Of a stretch of DNA of 64,000 bases, positions 62,751 to 64,000 are shown piece after piece. Location: contig NC_080574.1 of NCBI RefSeq assembly GCF_029962835.1, positions 24,030,001-24,094,000 on the forward strand, written 5' to 3'. A program made the position numbers and the translations under genes. A model generated the notes under the pieces. It saw only the letters and a list, made by a program, of their open reading frames with translations. It made no database searches and was not told the origin of the DNA. Source of the DNA: Magnolia sinica. Lineage: Eukaryota; Streptophyta; Magnoliopsida; Magnoliales; Magnoliaceae. Every line of letters begins with the position of its first letter. Position 1 is the first letter of the stretch.

Positions 62751-63964
62751 TTGGGTTAGCTTTTTAGTACACAACCATATAAATCTTCTTCTCTTCGCCG
62801 AGCGAAACCTACTTCCAAAGGCCCAGTTGGAACTTAACCTGATAGGATCCAAGTCCGGATATTAAGAACTCGACAGGACCCAATGGGTACCTGACATAAG
62901 CCTTTGTTAAAAAAAACCCCATAACTCGTGTGTGTACGGGAGCGTGTTTACCACTAGCTAACATGGACTTATAGAGTTTGTGTTGTGCAATCCACACCTT
63001 CCATCCGGTGTGCCACTTCTTGTTTGGCATGGATCCAAAAAGTATAGCCTATCAAAAACTCAGGTGAGCCACACCATTGAGATCAGTGTAGAACCATGCC
63101 TCAAACATCTAAATTCTCGATCAGTAGTCCACTGAATTTAAAATAGCCTGATTTCTTGGGATTCACTTAATTCTAGAGATCCATGTCATATCAACGGATT
63201 GGATGTAATATAAAAAACGACCATAGCTCCCCAACCCACACAAAACTAATGTCAGGCATCCAAATCCCAATCCTTCCTATAGTTGGGCCATCCACAATCT
63301 TGGATTTTCTTATTTTTTGGGCGCTAGAGTAAAAATGAAGCAGCCCACCTGATGAACGGCGTGGATCTCATGCTTAAAGGTAGACCGCTGGTCGGCTATG
63401 AAAAGGAAAACTCAATCGTGCTAACGTACCCACTTGGGGTGACTGTCGGTAAAAAGATCTCCATGTGCGGGTTACTCGTGCAATACTCCAACGTAGTTCT
63501 TGTAACCACTTTTAGAAATTGTATAGCTGTCCTTCAATCCAGACAATCCATATTGCTGATCCAACTGTAAATTCAGAAAAATCTGACAATTTCTGAGAAC
63601 ATGATATGAACCGTTTGAATTTTTATTTTTTTTTCATTTAAATTTGGACCGTTCATTATTTTACTTTCAACCATCTATTTGTTAGCAATTAATTGGAGCG
63701 TTAGGATTCATTAATCAGCGAGAGTTTAGATAAATGCTCAATCATAACGGAACTAATAATTTAGATGGTCCGGATATCCTTTCCTTAGTAACATATGCGA
63801 TGAGGGCCACCATTTTTCAACGGTGCAAAACTTACATATGAATTTGGCGCAGAACTCATTAAATATCCTCAAGATTTTGAAAGTATCGTGAAAATATTGT
63901 TGATATTTTAAAAGTCTCACGTGAGATCGCGAGATGTGAAATAGTCAAAGCAATAAAGAAATCG

Positions 63965-63965
<1 letters not shown>
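62751..63965. other. Intergenic DNA without a recognised gene
   Basis: Scattered repeat-arm words (gatgaacggcgtggatctcatg near 63351) and short frames without domains. Confidence 0.45.

Positions 63966-63997
<32 letters not shown>
63966..63997. repeat. (TA)16 microsatellite at the window end
   Basis: Pure TA units. Confidence 0.95.
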
Positions 63998-63999
<2 letters not shown>

Positions 64000-64000
64000 T

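Overview
This window is plant nuclear DNA: two intron-rich protein genes in a sea of nested transposons. The repeats are dominated by a foldback family whose arms read like GTGGGGCCCACCATGATGTATGTG. From memory this family is very abundant in magnoliid genomes (magnolia and laurel relatives), so a magnoliid is the best guess. That is an inference, not something the sequence proves.

Layout. (1) 1-3000: a five-exon GDSL esterase/lipase gene on the + strand (CDS 332-2562), with a TATA box and a secretion signal. (2) 3000-7640: intergenic DNA with a foldback element in a CT/TA microsatellite (3159-3360) and a terminal-inverted-repeat element (4972-5574). (3) 7642-23906: a complete 16-exon gene on the - strand for the spindle-checkpoint protein MAD1, 723 residues when spliced. 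Its introns carry a Ty3/gypsy gag-protease fragment, a 134-bp tandem duplication, a poly(A) retroposon with 28-bp direct repeats, and a small Mutator-like element. A mitosis-specific-activator-like motif lies about 160 bp upstream of its ATG. (4) 24152-24940: a Mutator-like non-autonomous element. (5) 25296-32855: a Ty1/copia element on the - strand with 493-bp LTRs and a perfect 5-bp target duplication. Its coding region is broken and its leader is unusually long. (6) 32860-41660: intergenic DNA full of foldback elements, one of them split by a second Mutator-like insertion. (7) 41667-51819: a 10.15-kb Ty3/gypsy element of Tat type on the + strand with 750-bp LTRs and a decayed gag-pol that keeps an extra RNase H domain. 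It also carries an antisense gene with its own TATA box. (8) 51820-64000: a cluster of foldback elements, two copies of a tRNA-like SINE, a Mutator-like element carrying pentatricopeptide-repeat (PPR) gene scraps with a perfect 10-bp target duplication, LTR-like repeats, and more foldbacks.

Only the GDSL and MAD1 genes look like functional host genes, and they are unrelated in function. I see no bacterial-type systems, CRISPR arrays, or convincing tRNA or rRNA genes. No wholly new biological system is evident. The most interesting points are the gene-capturing Mutator-like element, the retroelement antisense gene with its own promoter-like motif, the nested insertion history, and the MAD1 promoter motif.
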